A stretch of DNA of 64,000 nucleotides from Flavobacteriaceae bacterium CG2_30_31_66. Its GTDB lineage: Bacteria > Bacteroidota > Bacteroidia > Flavobacteriales > Flavobacteriaceae. Below the pieces are notes generated by a model. The model saw nothing but the letters and a program-made list of their open reading frames with translations, was not told where the DNA came from and ran no database searches. Position numbers and translations under genes: made by a program. Below, one piece after another: positions 15,944 to 24,759 of the stretch (positions are counted from its first letter, which is position 1; every line of letters starts with the position of its first letter). The stretch spans positions 1 through 64,000 of the forward strand of contig MNYM01000034.1 of assembly GCA_001873065.1 (NCBI GenBank), given 5' to 3'.

Positions 15944-15963
15944 CTAATGAAGCAAACTATTGT

Positions 15964-16353
15964 TTACGATTGATTGATCGCAAAGGTAACAGTCCCTAAA
16001 TTCAGGTTATTTTTTAACCTTTTGTCAGGTAAAAAATGCACATGCAAACTTTTGATATTGGTTTGGGTCAGCTCTGATTTTGTGGTTGCTCCTTCCGATC
16101 GCACACTCAATTTAAAAGTTCCCAACTTATCGAGTTTTACGGTGCGACCTTGCTTTAACTCATCAATAATATTGTGTATTAATGATAAGATAACGGCATA
16201 GCAGTCACCTTCTCTAACTGTACTTTGATTGGATACTAAAAATGCCAATCGTTCTAAATCTGTTTTACCACTAGCTTTTATCTGTGCATAAAACTTATTG
16301 TCCGCTGATGTGTCCTGCGGATTTGGACGCGCTACTTTATTTATAATAAGCAT
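15964..16353 (-). CDS. HU-related DNA-binding protein
   Basis: This 129-aa protein belongs to the Bacteroidota HU-related group, whose C-terminal half resembles the HU/IHF fold. Visible features are MLIINKVARPNPQD at the start, the central VSNQSTVREGDCYAVI and VKLDKLGTFKLSVRSEG, and a C-terminal FLPDKRLKNNLN. I take ATG 16353; an upstream Met would add 12 atypical residues. Its codons are richer in GC than the surroundings. Paralogues of this family are often scattered in islands of Flavobacteriaceae genomes, so a nucleoid-associated role is likely but the specific target is unknown. Confidence 0.8.
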   Translation of the reverse strand: MLIINKVARPNPQDTSADNKFYAQIKASGKTDLERLAFLVSNQSTVREGDCYAVILSLIHNIIDELKQGRTVKLDKLGTFKLSVRSEGATTKSELTQTNIKSLHVHFLPDKRLKNNLNLGTVTFAINQS

Positions 16354-16399
16354 ATTTATTCGTGTTTTTATAGTAAAAAAATTGCACAACTTTCTTTAT

Positions 16400-16705
16400 A
16401 GAGGTGTTGTACTCGACTGCCTCTGTGTACGCTTTTGATGTGTGCTCAGCATTATAGTTTGCCTTATTCACAAACGGCTTTTGTGAATAAACCTGTAGGA
16501 CATCGCTACCCTTATTGGGAGCTCATTAATTAAGTCATAATGATTACCAATTGCAGCATTCAAACACTGCATTTAAATTTTTGTTAAAATCCTTGGTAAG
16601 CTAAAAGAAGTTGACTAATTTTGATTATATATTTTAAATCAATTCACTTCTAAAAGTGTTACCGACATGAAGCCAAAGGGTTGCCGCCTTTTGGTCTTTT
16701 TGTTT
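16400..16705 (+). ncRNA. Candidate structured RNA or long leader
   Basis: An 11-bp perfect hairpin (arms TTATTCACAAA at 16464-16474 and TTTGTGAATAA at 16480-16490) is followed by GC-richer conserved-looking sequence. A G/C-containing stem at 16673-16694 (CCAAAGG with CCTTTTGG) then runs into TCTTTTTGTTTTTT, which reads as a plus-strand terminator. The surrounding DNA is much more AT-rich. It could be a plus-strand small RNA, or alternatively a minus-strand leader of the HU-related gene. I cannot match it to a named RNA family. Confidence 0.35.
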
Positions 16706-17272
16706 TTTCAAAGATAAAGTATGATTTTATAGAAACAAATAGGTAGTTATTCACAAATTGGTTTAAGTTTTTAACAAAATGAAAATGTTTTAAAAACAGC
16801 TTTATTTATTGATTATTTATTAAACAAAGTGTTTTATTAAAGATTTTGTATTAAAAGTCAATTTGTAGGAAATACTATTGCGTTGTTCGAAATTATGAGC
16901 GCTTTTATTTTATTTTTTTAGAATTTTAAAATTTTTTTTTAAAAAACATGCAGTTTGAATAAAAAGTATTTAAAAATATTTCGGTACTAAATTTTTGAGT
17001 TTAGTCCAAAAGGAGTCTTGGCTCAGAATTCTTTCAACTCCGAAAACGGTGATTGAAATACTAGGTTATCGACTGCGCAAAAATTGATAATCTTCGACTG
17101 AGCTTGAACTTAATAGAGAACTGAAAACTGAAACTGGCTATGAAACTAAGGCTAAAATGAAAACTTAGGCAAATACTGAACCCGTAACTGAAAACTTTGA
17201 TCAGAAATCCTTCCTACGTCAGGATGACAAACTGTGTTGAATGCTTCAATGTTATGTTTATCTATAAATTCA

Positions 17273-17323
17273 ATGTTTTATTGATACCGTTTTTTATATG
17301 TTAAACAGTTTTCTGGAAATTGC
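17273..17323 (+). pseudogene. Remnant of the polyvalent kinase gene 3' end
   Basis: TTTTATTGATACCGTTTTTT and the following TATAT match the kinase gene at about 15478-15503. TTTTCTGGAAATTG then matches its last codons, with a shorter and altered spacer between. Weaker similarity continues into the downstream non-coding sequence (AATCGTATGAGATGTTAAAA against AATCGTTTGAGGTCTTAAAA). This is therefore a decayed duplicate about 1.8 kb from the intact gene. Confidence 0.7.
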
Positions 17324-17490
17324 ATTTACAAAAATCAATTTTAATTCAGAATCGTATGAGATGTTAAAACTCATATATGATTTCGGCAAAGGCTAGGAGA
17401 AACTGAGTGTAGTATTCGAAAGAAAGTTGAATTTTGAATTTTGCTTTTTACGCTTCGCTTTTTTTAAAGAAAACCTTACACTTACAGACC

Positions 17491-19941
17491 TTAATAAGCA
17501 TCCACATCTATCACAAAACGAATGGGTCTGAATTCCTTAACAGCTTCAAAAGTATTCCGGATTTTTTGCAATTGATTTTTGGTTTCAAAAAGAGATTGTT
17601 TTGGCGGAATTTTAATCACCAAATTTTTGATATGTTGGTTTCTAATTCTGGAAACTGAAGGTGCAGTAGGTCCTAAAACATATTGTCCAAATACATTTTG
17701 CAGGGCTTTGAAAAGCCAATTAACACCTTGATCTACTTTGTTGTAATCTTTGTGTTTCAACGTGATTTTTATCAAACGAAAATACGGAGGATATTGGTAT
17801 TTCCAACGTTCCTGCAATTGTTCTTTGAACATGGCAGTATAATTGGTTTCCATGACTTGTTTCAAAATTGGATGCTCAGGATTGAACGTTTGAATGGCAA
17901 CTTTTCCTTGTTTTTGCGCTCTTCCTGCGCGTCCCGAAACTTGCACCATCATTTGATAGGCTCGTTCATAGGCTCTGAAATCTGGAAAATTGAGCATGTT
18001 GTCTGCATTTAAAATTCCGACCAAAGACACATTGTCAAAATCCAACCCTTTTGAAAGCATTTGAGTACCTACCAAAACATCAATCTCCCTGGCTTCAAAA
18101 GCACCAATGATTTTTTGATAACCATATTTGCCACGAGTGGTGTCTAAATCCATTCTTCCGATTTTAAAATCTGGAAAAAGTCCTTTCAATTCAAGTTCTA
18201 TTTGTTCTGTTCCAAAACCTTTGGTATCCAACGTATTACTGCCACAAGCACCACAACTATTGGGCATCGCTCTTTGATAATTGCAATAATGACAACGCAA
18301 TTCGTGCTTGAATTTGTGATAGGTTAATGACACATCGCAATTGGGACATTGTGGCGAAAAACCACAGGTTTTGCATTCAACAACCGGCGAAAAACCACGC
18401 CTATTTTGAAATAAAATTACTTGTTCTTTTACATCCAATGCTTCTAGGATGTATTGCAAAAGCGTATCTGTAAAATGACCTTTGAGTTGCTTTTTCCGTT
18501 GTTTTTCTTTCAAATCAATAAGTTCAATTTTGGGTAATTTCACTTCGCCAAAGCGCTTATTAAGCCCTACATATCCATATTTTTTTTGGTGTGCATTAAA
18601 ATAACTTTCTATGGATGGCGTGGCTGACCCCAAAACAATTTTTGCTTGGTGCGTTTTTGCCAACACAATAGCAGCATCTCTGGCATTGTATCTTGGAGAA
18701 GGATCAAATTGCTTGTAAGAAGTTTCATGCTCTTCATCTACCACAATCAATCCTAGATTGGAAAATGGTAAAAAAATGGCAGAACGTGCCCCTAAAATAA
18801 TTTGCGCTTTTGATTTGTTTTCCAATACCTGATACCAAACCTCTACTCTTTCATTCATAGAATATTTAGAGTGAAAAACAGAAATTTGATTGCCAAAATA
18901 TTGTTGCAAACGCACAATAATTTGGGTTGTCAACGCAATTTCAGGCAATAAAAAAAGGACTTGTTTGCCTTTTTGAAGTTGTTCATCAATCAATTTTGTA
19001 TAGACTTCTGTTTTTCCTGAACTGGTGATTCCGTGCAACAAAACTATGTCATTTGCATGGAAAGAAGTTTTGATTTCCGAAAGTGCTTTTTCTTGAAATT
19101 CATTGAGATTTTTCAGTGGATTGGAAATGCCATCAAACGAAATTCTATCAATTTGAAGGTGGTAAAATTCAAAGATATTCTTATCAACCAAGGCTTTTAA
19201 AATAGCAGCTGAAATTCCTGCTTTTTTCTCTAAATCTTGCGCCTTAATGGCTTTTTTTTGGCTGTTTAACTGAAAATAGGTCAACACTGCTGCGTGTTGT
19301 TTCTTGGCAGTTGACAATTCAGATAATAATTTTTCTAAAGATTCATCAGTAGTAAATTTCGCATGCAAACGAACATATTTTTCTATTTTAGGTTTGTATT
19401 GTTCATAAATTTCTTCTTTCAGATAAATGACCGATTTTCGAATCATTTGATTGATGACAGGCATTACTTTTTTCTTTCCTAAAATATCTGAAACTTGATG
19501 AATTGTCAATTGAGATTGATGTTGTAGCGCTTCAAAAATCAAAAATTCTTCATCATCCAACATATTTTCTTCGGTAAAAGCTTGGTTTTTAAAAACAACG
19601 GTTTCACTTTCCAATAAAAGTGCTGAAGGCAACGCTGCTTTGTAAACTTCGCCCAAAGAACACATATAATATGATGCAATCCATTCCCAATGTTTGAGTT
19701 GAATTTCGGTGATTATGGGTGTTTCGTCTAAAATTTGCTCAATCTCTTTGGCTTCGTAAAGCGTTGGTGCTTCTTGATGAATCTTAAAAACAAGCCCTGT
19801 ATAGATGTTATTGTTTCCAAAAGAAACAGCCACTCGCATGCCTTTTTTCAAAAAAACGGCTTCATCAATGGTCACTGAATAGGTAAATGTTTTTTGAATT
19901 GGAATGGGTAAAATAACGTCAATAAAAAAATGGCTTGTCAA
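17491..19941 (-). CDS. priA: Primosomal protein N' (PriA helicase)
   Basis: PriA restarts stalled replication forks as a 3'-to-5' helicase that reloads the replisome. The 816-aa protein has an N-terminal 3'-DNA-binding domain (FIDVILPIPIQKTFTYSV), Walker A GITSSGKTE near residue 306, a DEEH box, and a paired zinc-binding Cys cluster (CKTCGFSPQCPNC, then CHYCNY and CGACGS) between the helicase lobes. Motif VI follows in QVSGRAGRA. Length and order are normal. It marks the start of core chromosome to the right of the island. Confidence 0.96.
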   Translation of the reverse strand: MTSHFFIDVILPIPIQKTFTYSVTIDEAVFLKKGMRVAVSFGNNNIYTGLVFKIHQEAPTLYEAKEIEQILDETPIITEIQLKHWEWIASYYMCSLGEVYKAALPSALLLESETVVFKNQAFTEENMLDDEEFLIFEALQHQSQLTIHQVSDILGKKKVMPVINQMIRKSVIYLKEEIYEQYKPKIEKYVRLHAKFTTDESLEKLLSELSTAKKQHAAVLTYFQLNSQKKAIKAQDLEKKAGISAAILKALVDKNIFEFYHLQIDRISFDGISNPLKNLNEFQEKALSEIKTSFHANDIVLLHGITSSGKTEVYTKLIDEQLQKGKQVLFLLPEIALTTQIIVRLQQYFGNQISVFHSKYSMNERVEVWYQVLENKSKAQIILGARSAIFLPFSNLGLIVVDEEHETSYKQFDPSPRYNARDAAIVLAKTHQAKIVLGSATPSIESYFNAHQKKYGYVGLNKRFGEVKLPKIELIDLKEKQRKKQLKGHFTDTLLQYILEALDVKEQVILFQNRRGFSPVVECKTCGFSPQCPNCDVSLTYHKFKHELRCHYCNYQRAMPNSCGACGSNTLDTKGFGTEQIELELKGLFPDFKIGRMDLDTTRGKYGYQKIIGAFEAREIDVLVGTQMLSKGLDFDNVSLVGILNADNMLNFPDFRAYERAYQMMVQVSGRAGRAQKQGKVAIQTFNPEHPILKQVMETNYTAMFKEQLQERWKYQYPPYFRLIKITLKHKDYNKVDQGVNWLFKALQNVFGQYVLGPTAPSVSRIRNQHIKNLVIKIPPKQSLFETKNQLQKIRNTFEAVKEFRPIRFVIDVDAY

Positions 19942-20145
19942 TTGTTTTTAATTTTAATTCAAATCTACTTAAAATTTCGTTTTTGAAAGTGTTTTAAAAT
20001 GATAAAATCTTACAACAATTCATGCTTTAAAATTCTAGGATTGATGTTTTGTTTTTGAAACATATTATTTGTTTTTAAAAAAAATATATTTTTAAAGAAT
20101 TTGCTATTCTGCGTTATTTTTTTCAAAGCAATCAAATAAAAAAGT

Positions 20146-20153
20146 TATATTTG
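20146..20153 (+). promoter_or_regulatory. -7 box of the hydrolase-like gene pair
   Basis: TATATTTG matches the Bacteroidota -7 consensus TAnnTTTG and lies 40 bp before the ATG at 20194. It probably drives both alpha/beta-hydrolase-like genes. Confidence 0.5.
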
Positions 20154-20193
20154 TTCGAACTAAACGAAGTTATTAATTAATTCCCCCTAAATT

Positions 20194-21111
20194 ATGACTG
20201 CAGAAGAATGGAAAAGTCTTGGCAAATTTGTAACTATTGACAATAACAAAATTTTTGTTATTGACACTGATGAGCCCTCATCAAGAAGAGAAACCATTGT
20301 AATTTTACACGGTTTTCCTGTATTATCCTTTGATTTTCGTGAAATCTTGCTTTTACTCAAAGAGCATTATAGAGTGGTTATTCATGACCATTTTGGTTTT
20401 GGATTTTCTGATTTGCCCAAAACGTATTGTTATTCTTTGATTGACCAAGCAAACGTTTGTATTGAACTTTGGCACAAATTGCATTTAAAAAGTTTTACAA
20501 TCATCGCAAGCCAATTTGGCAGTATGATTGCGAAAGAAATATTGTACAAGAAAAATGCAAATTTGTTACCTTTCAATATCAAATCAATTGTTTTTTCGAA
20601 TAACAGTGACAACAAACAATTGCATGATAATCTTGATACGATTCATAATTTTATTCAAAATAAAAAACTTTCTAAATATCGTGAGGTTTTGAACAACTAT
20701 AAAAACAAAGATTTTTTTAATAGTGATGAGGATAATGAAACCAATAAAAAATATAAAGATATCACCAAAATTGAAACTATCTGGAAAAAGTTTAACGAAC
20801 TTGATAATCAAAAAAAAATTCTCGTACTCAGCAGTTACAATGAAGAAATTTATCTGTATTGGCACCGATGGATCAAAGCATTGAAAGATGCTATAATACC
20901 CATCAAAATTTTTTGGCGCAAAGATGACATCGCCAATATCAAAGAAATTTTATTAAATATTGCAACTTTTCAAAAAGATACTATTCAAATCATCGAAAAC
21001 GACAAGTGTTTTGTGATAGAAACAGAACCAAAAAGTTGGTTGTTGATGATTTTGAAAGAAATTAATCGTCCTTTATATGCTACTTTAAAGGAAACATATT
21101 TTAAATCTTAA
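20194..21111 (+). CDS. Alpha/beta-hydrolase-fold protein, catalytic residues replaced
   Basis: The 305-aa protein has the alpha/beta-hydrolase layout: the oxyanion segment ILHGFP near residue 39 and HDHFGFGFSDLP near 65-75. In the nucleophile elbow, where GHSxGG is expected, it reads ASQFGS, placing Gln107 at the nucleophile position. Near the C-terminus the expected GH(F/x)P segment reads KCFVIETEP, so the catalytic His also seems lost. The acid loop FWRKDD is still recognisable. It is probably not a classical hydrolase. It pairs with a paralogue 10 bp downstream. Confidence 0.75.
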   Translation: MTAEEWKSLGKFVTIDNNKIFVIDTDEPSSRRETIVILHGFPVLSFDFREILLLLKEHYRVVIHDHFGFGFSDLPKTYCYSLIDQANVCIELWHKLHLKSFTIIASQFGSMIAKEILYKKNANLLPFNIKSIVFSNNSDNKQLHDNLDTIHNFIQNKKLSKYREVLNNYKNKDFFNSDEDNETNKKYKDITKIETIWKKFNELDNQKKILVLSSYNEEIYLYWHRWIKALKDAIIPIKIFWRKDDIANIKEILLNIATFQKDTIQIIENDKCFVIETEPKSWLLMILKEINRPLYATLKETYFKS

Positions 21112-21121
21112 AAAAAGTTGT

Positions 21122-21988
21122 ATGAAATTAATAGATTGGAAAAATAAACACACGTCAATAGATTTAAACGGGCAAAAACTATCTTATATCGACACTTTAG
21201 AAGGCGAAAAGGTGCTTTTTATCATTCATGGTTTTGCGACAAGTTCGTTTGATTATCATAAAATAATTGATCAATTAAAAGACAAATACCGGATAATTAT
21301 TCCTGATTTGATTGGGTTTGGATTGTCAAGCAAACCAAAAAATTATTATTATTCAATTATTGATCAGGCAAGTATTTTATCATCACTTTTGGTGAAGTTA
21401 AAAATTTATGAAGTTTCTGTAATGTCTCACGGGTATGGGTCCTGTATTTTGTGCGAAATGATGTCGCTAAATTTATCAAACAATTTAGTACTAAAAATTA
21501 AAAATAGTATTCTTCTCAACCTGAGTTTGACACTTGAACTTTCTGATGATAACAATGAATTGGAATCTCATGGAAAAATGATAAGTCAAGGAATTTTAAA
21601 GATTTCTATTTCATTTGAAATGTTTAAAAAATATATCAGAGAATCTTTTTACAGAAAAGAATCGATAAGTGATGAAGATTTAAAAACCTCATGGGAGTTG
21701 ATCAATTTAAATGATGGTTTAAAAAACTTACAATTTAGCGATTATTTTATTGCAGAGTGTGGAAAATTTGGAAACAAATGGTTAAAAAATATTCATGAAA
21801 ACGACTCAAAAGTATATGTAATTTGGGGAAAAAATGACCAATATGGAAACATTCAAACACCATTAAAAATCCAAAGTTTTATGAATCTTGATGATAAAAA
21901 TATATTCTTAATGGATGAATGTAGTTATTTCCCAATGTTAGAAAAACCAACTGAATTTGCCGAAATTATAAAAAATATTGACTTATAA
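21122..21988 (+). CDS. Alpha/beta-hydrolase-fold protein, second degenerate paralogue
   Basis: The 288-aa product is a paralogue of the preceding gene: FIIHGFATSSFDYHK, PDLIGFGLSSKPKNYYYSI and DQAS line up with it. The nucleophile elbow reads SHGYGS, so Gly104 stands where Ser is expected. The C-terminal CSYFPMLEKP has Tyr where the catalytic His normally precedes FP. The acid loop VIWGKNDQ is kept. Two adjacent copies that lost the same residues in different ways suggest a selected non-hydrolytic role, such as binding, rather than random decay. Confidence 0.75.
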   Translation: MKLIDWKNKHTSIDLNGQKLSYIDTLEGEKVLFIIHGFATSSFDYHKIIDQLKDKYRIIIPDLIGFGLSSKPKNYYYSIIDQASILSSLLVKLKIYEVSVMSHGYGSCILCEMMSLNLSNNLVLKIKNSILLNLSLTLELSDDNNELESHGKMISQGILKISISFEMFKKYIRESFYRKESISDEDLKTSWELINLNDGLKNLQFSDYFIAECGKFGNKWLKNIHENDSKVYVIWGKNDQYGNIQTPLKIQSFMNLDDKNIFLMDECSYFPMLEKPTEFAEIIKNIDL

Positions 21989-21989
21989 T

Positions 21990-23171
21990 TTATGAGGATT
22001 CATTAGTTGGAGTTTGATTTTTAACAGCTTTTTTTGAGCCTTCATACAAGTCGTATTTCACGAATTTACAATCCAAATCTCCGTTTTTCAGAGGAATTCT
22101 TCTTGAGGTTTTTAAACCAACGTGTTTTAATGCTTCAATATTTGAAGTGATTAACCAAGCTGTTGAACTTGGATAATTGTGTTTTAAGGTATCGCCAATT
22201 TTTTTATAAAATTCTATCAAATCAACGTTTAAACGCTCTCCATAAGGTGGATTGAAAAGAATAGTGGTATTGCCAAATACTTCTTTTTTAGAATTGAAAA
22301 AATTGACATGATGCACCCCAATAAACTCTTCTAAATTCGCAGAAATCACATTTTGTTTTGCTTTTTCAACTGCTGAAGGTGCCTTATCAAAACCCATAAT
22401 TTTGAAATGAGAAGAACGAATTTTTTTCAATAAAGCATCTTGAATCGTGAAGAATAAATCTTCATCATAATCTTTCCAACTCTCAAAGGCAAAACGTTTG
22501 CGATTGATATTCGCAGGAATATTGTTGGCTATCATGCAGGCTTCAATCAAAATGGTTCCTGAGCCGCACATTGGGTCAATAAAATTTTCATCACCAGTAT
22601 AACCAGATAATAAAACCATGCCAGCAGCCAAAACTTCGTTGATTGGGGCAATATTAGTAGCCGTTCTATAGCCTCTTTTGTGTAAAGAATCGCCAGAAGA
22701 ATCTAAAGAAATTGTTAATAAATCTTTCTGAATATGCACATGAATTTTTAAATCAGGATAGTCTAAATCTACGTTTGGTCTTTTTTGATATTTGTCGCGA
22801 AAATAATCTGCAATCGCATCTTTTGATTTTAAAGAAATATAATGAGAATTGTTCGTGAAATTTGGTGAATTTACTACTGCGCCAATGGAAAAAGTACCAT
22901 CAACATCCAAATAATTTTCCCATTTTATTTTTTTCATGGCATCATACAAATCTTCTTCATCGTAAATTTTGGTCACTTTGATAGGTTTCAAAATACGAAT
23001 GGCTGTTCTCAAAGCAATATTTGCTTTATACATAAACCCTTTATCTCCCTTGAAAGAAACACTTCTCACACCTTCCAAAACCTCTTTTGCGCCAAGATTT
23101 GTTAATTCATTAGCCAGCACACTTTCCAATCCAAAAATTGTGGTAGCAACCATTTTAAAATCAGTATTCAT
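21990..23171 (-). CDS. THUMP-domain rRNA guanine-N2 methyltransferase (RlmL-like)
   Basis: This class I SAM-dependent RNA methyltransferase has an N-terminal ferredoxin-like/THUMP region and a C-terminal catalytic domain. The catalytic signatures are FIDPMCGSGTILIEA near residue 190 and the NPPY box in LFNPPYGERL near 290. It corresponds to the RlmL half of E. coli RlmKL and is expected to modify 23S rRNA. I use ATG 23171 (MNTDFKMVAT); the longer frame begins five codons earlier at 23186, and a third Met is six codons later. It converges with the hydrolase-like pair. Confidence 0.88.
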   Translation of the reverse strand: MNTDFKMVATTIFGLESVLANELTNLGAKEVLEGVRSVSFKGDKGFMYKANIALRTAIRILKPIKVTKIYDEEDLYDAMKKIKWENYLDVDGTFSIGAVVNSPNFTNNSHYISLKSKDAIADYFRDKYQKRPNVDLDYPDLKIHVHIQKDLLTISLDSSGDSLHKRGYRTATNIAPINEVLAAGMVLLSGYTGDENFIDPMCGSGTILIEACMIANNIPANINRKRFAFESWKDYDEDLFFTIQDALLKKIRSSHFKIMGFDKAPSAVEKAKQNVISANLEEFIGVHHVNFFNSKKEVFGNTTILFNPPYGERLNVDLIEFYKKIGDTLKHNYPSSTAWLITSNIEALKHVGLKTSRRIPLKNGDLDCKFVKYDLYEGSKKAVKNQTPTNESS

Positions 23172-23282
23172 CTTTATAAATTTCAATGCAAAAATACATT
23201 TTCTAGGAACGAAATTTCAGAAAAACACTATTTCATTTTTTCTAAAACAAGATTTGGTTACTTTTACGTCATCAATATAATT

Positions 23283-24008
23283 ATGAAAACAAAAGATTGG
23301 TTTACCGATTGGTTTAACACACCTTATTATCATGTTTTGTATAAAGACAGAAACGATAATGAAGCTCAGTTGTTTATAAAAAATATTACTGAATTTTTAT
23401 CACTTCCTAAAAATGCCTTGCTTTTAGATTTGCCCTGCGGAAAAGGACGACATTCTGTGTTTTTAAATTCGTTGGGATATGAAGTAATTGGTGCTGATTT
23501 GTCTCAAAACAGCATTCAACATGCCAAGAATTTTGAAAATTCAACCTTGAAATTTATTGTTCAAGATATGCGTGAACCTCTTCACAAAAAATATGATGCC
23601 ATTTTTAATTTATTCACCAGTTTTGGATATTTTATGGAGGATGAGGAAGATATTTTAGTGTTGCAAACCATCAAAAATGCTTTGAAAGAAAATGGTTTTT
23701 TTGTATTTGATTTTTTGAATGCTAATTTTGTAAAATCGACTTTGGTAATTGAGGAAACCAAAGTTATTGAAAACATTGAGTTTCATCTCAAAAGAGAAAT
23801 TGTTAACGGATTTATATTAAAGCACATTTCATTCACTATAAATGATGAACCCCTTTTTTTTACAGAACGTGTAAAATATTTAGATATTCAAAAAATGAAA
23901 TCCTATTTTGAAAAAGTAGATTTGAAAATAGTGCATATTTTTGGTGATTATCACTTAAATCCTTTTGATGAAAAACATTCTAAAAGACTAATTTTAGTAG
24001 CAAAATGA
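23283..24008 (+). CDS. Class I SAM-dependent methyltransferase
   Basis: The 241-aa protein has the Rossmann-type motif I LLDLPCGKGRHSVFL near residues 52-66 and motif II VIGADLSQNSI, then an IFNLFTSFGYF segment typical of small-molecule methyltransferases of the Methyltransf_25 type. The substrate cannot be told from sequence. It overlaps the ZIP transporter gene by 4 bp, so they are co-translated. Confidence 0.82.
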   Translation: MKTKDWFTDWFNTPYYHVLYKDRNDNEAQLFIKNITEFLSLPKNALLLDLPCGKGRHSVFLNSLGYEVIGADLSQNSIQHAKNFENSTLKFIVQDMREPLHKKYDAIFNLFTSFGYFMEDEEDILVLQTIKNALKENGFFVFDFLNANFVKSTLVIEETKVIENIEFHLKREIVNGFILKHISFTINDEPLFFTERVKYLDIQKMKSYFEKVDLKIVHIFGDYHLNPFDEKHSKRLILVAK

Positions 24009-24682
24009 CGTATTTATTCCTCATTCTTTCAGTTGCACTGGGTTCGTTAATGGTGATTTTTTTAAAATTACCCAAAAAAATAATACAGATTTTATTGGCT
24101 TTTAGTGGTTCTTATCTACTATCAATTACCATACTTCACTTAATTCCAGAAGTTTACAATTCGGATACTAATTCAAAAACAATAGGGCTTTTTATATTGA
24201 TTGGGGTTGTTTTGCAATCTGTTTTAGAGTCTTTTTCAAAAGGTGCTGAACATGGTCACATTCATCTGCATGATTATAAAAATAAATTTCCTTGGTTATT
24301 GTTTATAAGTCTTTGTATTCACGCTTTTTCTGAAGGATTGCCTATTGAACATTCAAATACCAACCTTTTATGGGCAATTGTGGTGCATAAAATTCCTATT
24401 GCGATAGTGTTAACCACCTATTTGATCCATGCAAATTTTGCTAAAAAAACGATATTTTTGTTTATCACTGTTTTTGCTTTAATGAGTCCTTTGGGAGTTT
24501 TTGTAGCAGATAAAATTGACTTTTTCAATACCTATAACAAAGAAATTATTGCATTAGTAATAGGTGTATTTTTACATATTTCTACCATAATTTTGTTTGA
24601 AGGCTCTGAAAATCATACATTTAACATTCAAAAGTTTATAGCGATTATTTTGGCTATTGTAGTGACGTTTGTGACGTTGTAA
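24005..24682 (+). CDS. ZIP-family metal transporter
   Basis: This 225-aa inner-membrane protein has seven to eight hydrophobic helices. ZIP-type metal-binding segments are visible: HAFSEGLPIEH in one helix and WAIVVHKIPIAIVL in the next, matching the paired HxxxE(G) and HKxP motifs of the family. A His-rich loop (GHIHLHD) lies between the third and fourth helix. It probably imports zinc or another divalent metal. The start codon lies inside the stop region of the methyltransferase gene. Confidence 0.88.
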   Translation: MTYLFLILSVALGSLMVIFLKLPKKIIQILLAFSGSYLLSITILHLIPEVYNSDTNSKTIGLFILIGVVLQSVLESFSKGAEHGHIHLHDYKNKFPWLLFISLCIHAFSEGLPIEHSNTNLLWAIVVHKIPIAIVLTTYLIHANFAKKTIFLFITVFALMSPLGVFVADKIDFFNTYNKEIIALVIGVFLHISTIILFEGSENHTFNIQKFIAIILAIVVTFVTL

Positions 24683-24694
24683 TTTTTTTTAAAA

Positions 24695-24710
24695 TACCTA
24701 ATGGTAGGTA
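24695..24710 (+). promoter_or_regulatory. Response-regulator-type operator, site 1
   Basis: TACCTAATGGTAGGTA is the most symmetric of four related sites in this locus. The next downstream gene start at ATG 24760 is 49 nt away, and a degenerate -7 box (GATATTTA, 24733-24740) begins 22 nt after the site. The same spacing recurs at the other three sites. Confidence 0.65.
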
Positions 24711-24759
24711 GTTTTTAATGAAAATAATTTTTGATATTTACCTTAAAATTAAAATTAAA

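Larger units (their letters stand above)
15532..15963. other. Intergenic region with ACATACGTATGT palindromes
   Basis: No believable gene is present; the 100-codon minus-strand frame covering 15547-15849 has low-complexity composition and no family resemblance. The region holds a short AGGATGACAAACAG dispersed element near 15605, four variants of TACATACGTATGTA (near 15719, 15801, 15830 and 15866), and the terminator of the HU-related gene. Confidence 0.55.
16354..17490. other. Long non-coding stretch between the HU-related gene and priA
   Basis: About 1.1 kb has no supported gene. Positions 16390-16705 hold ordered inverted repeats (a possible RNA, listed separately). Positions 16710-17000 are very AT-rich. 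Positions 17040-17230 hold decayed AACTGAAAACTGAAAC-like sequence and a CAGGATGACAAACTG dispersed element. Positions 17273-17323 carry a remnant of the polyvalent kinase gene end. The stretch looks like the decayed right edge of the island. Confidence 0.6.

Noticed and set aside
20430..20865. Minus-strand frames opposite the first hydrolase-like gene
   Set aside because: Antisense shadows; the plus-strand frame has a promoter, a recognisable fold and a paralogue.
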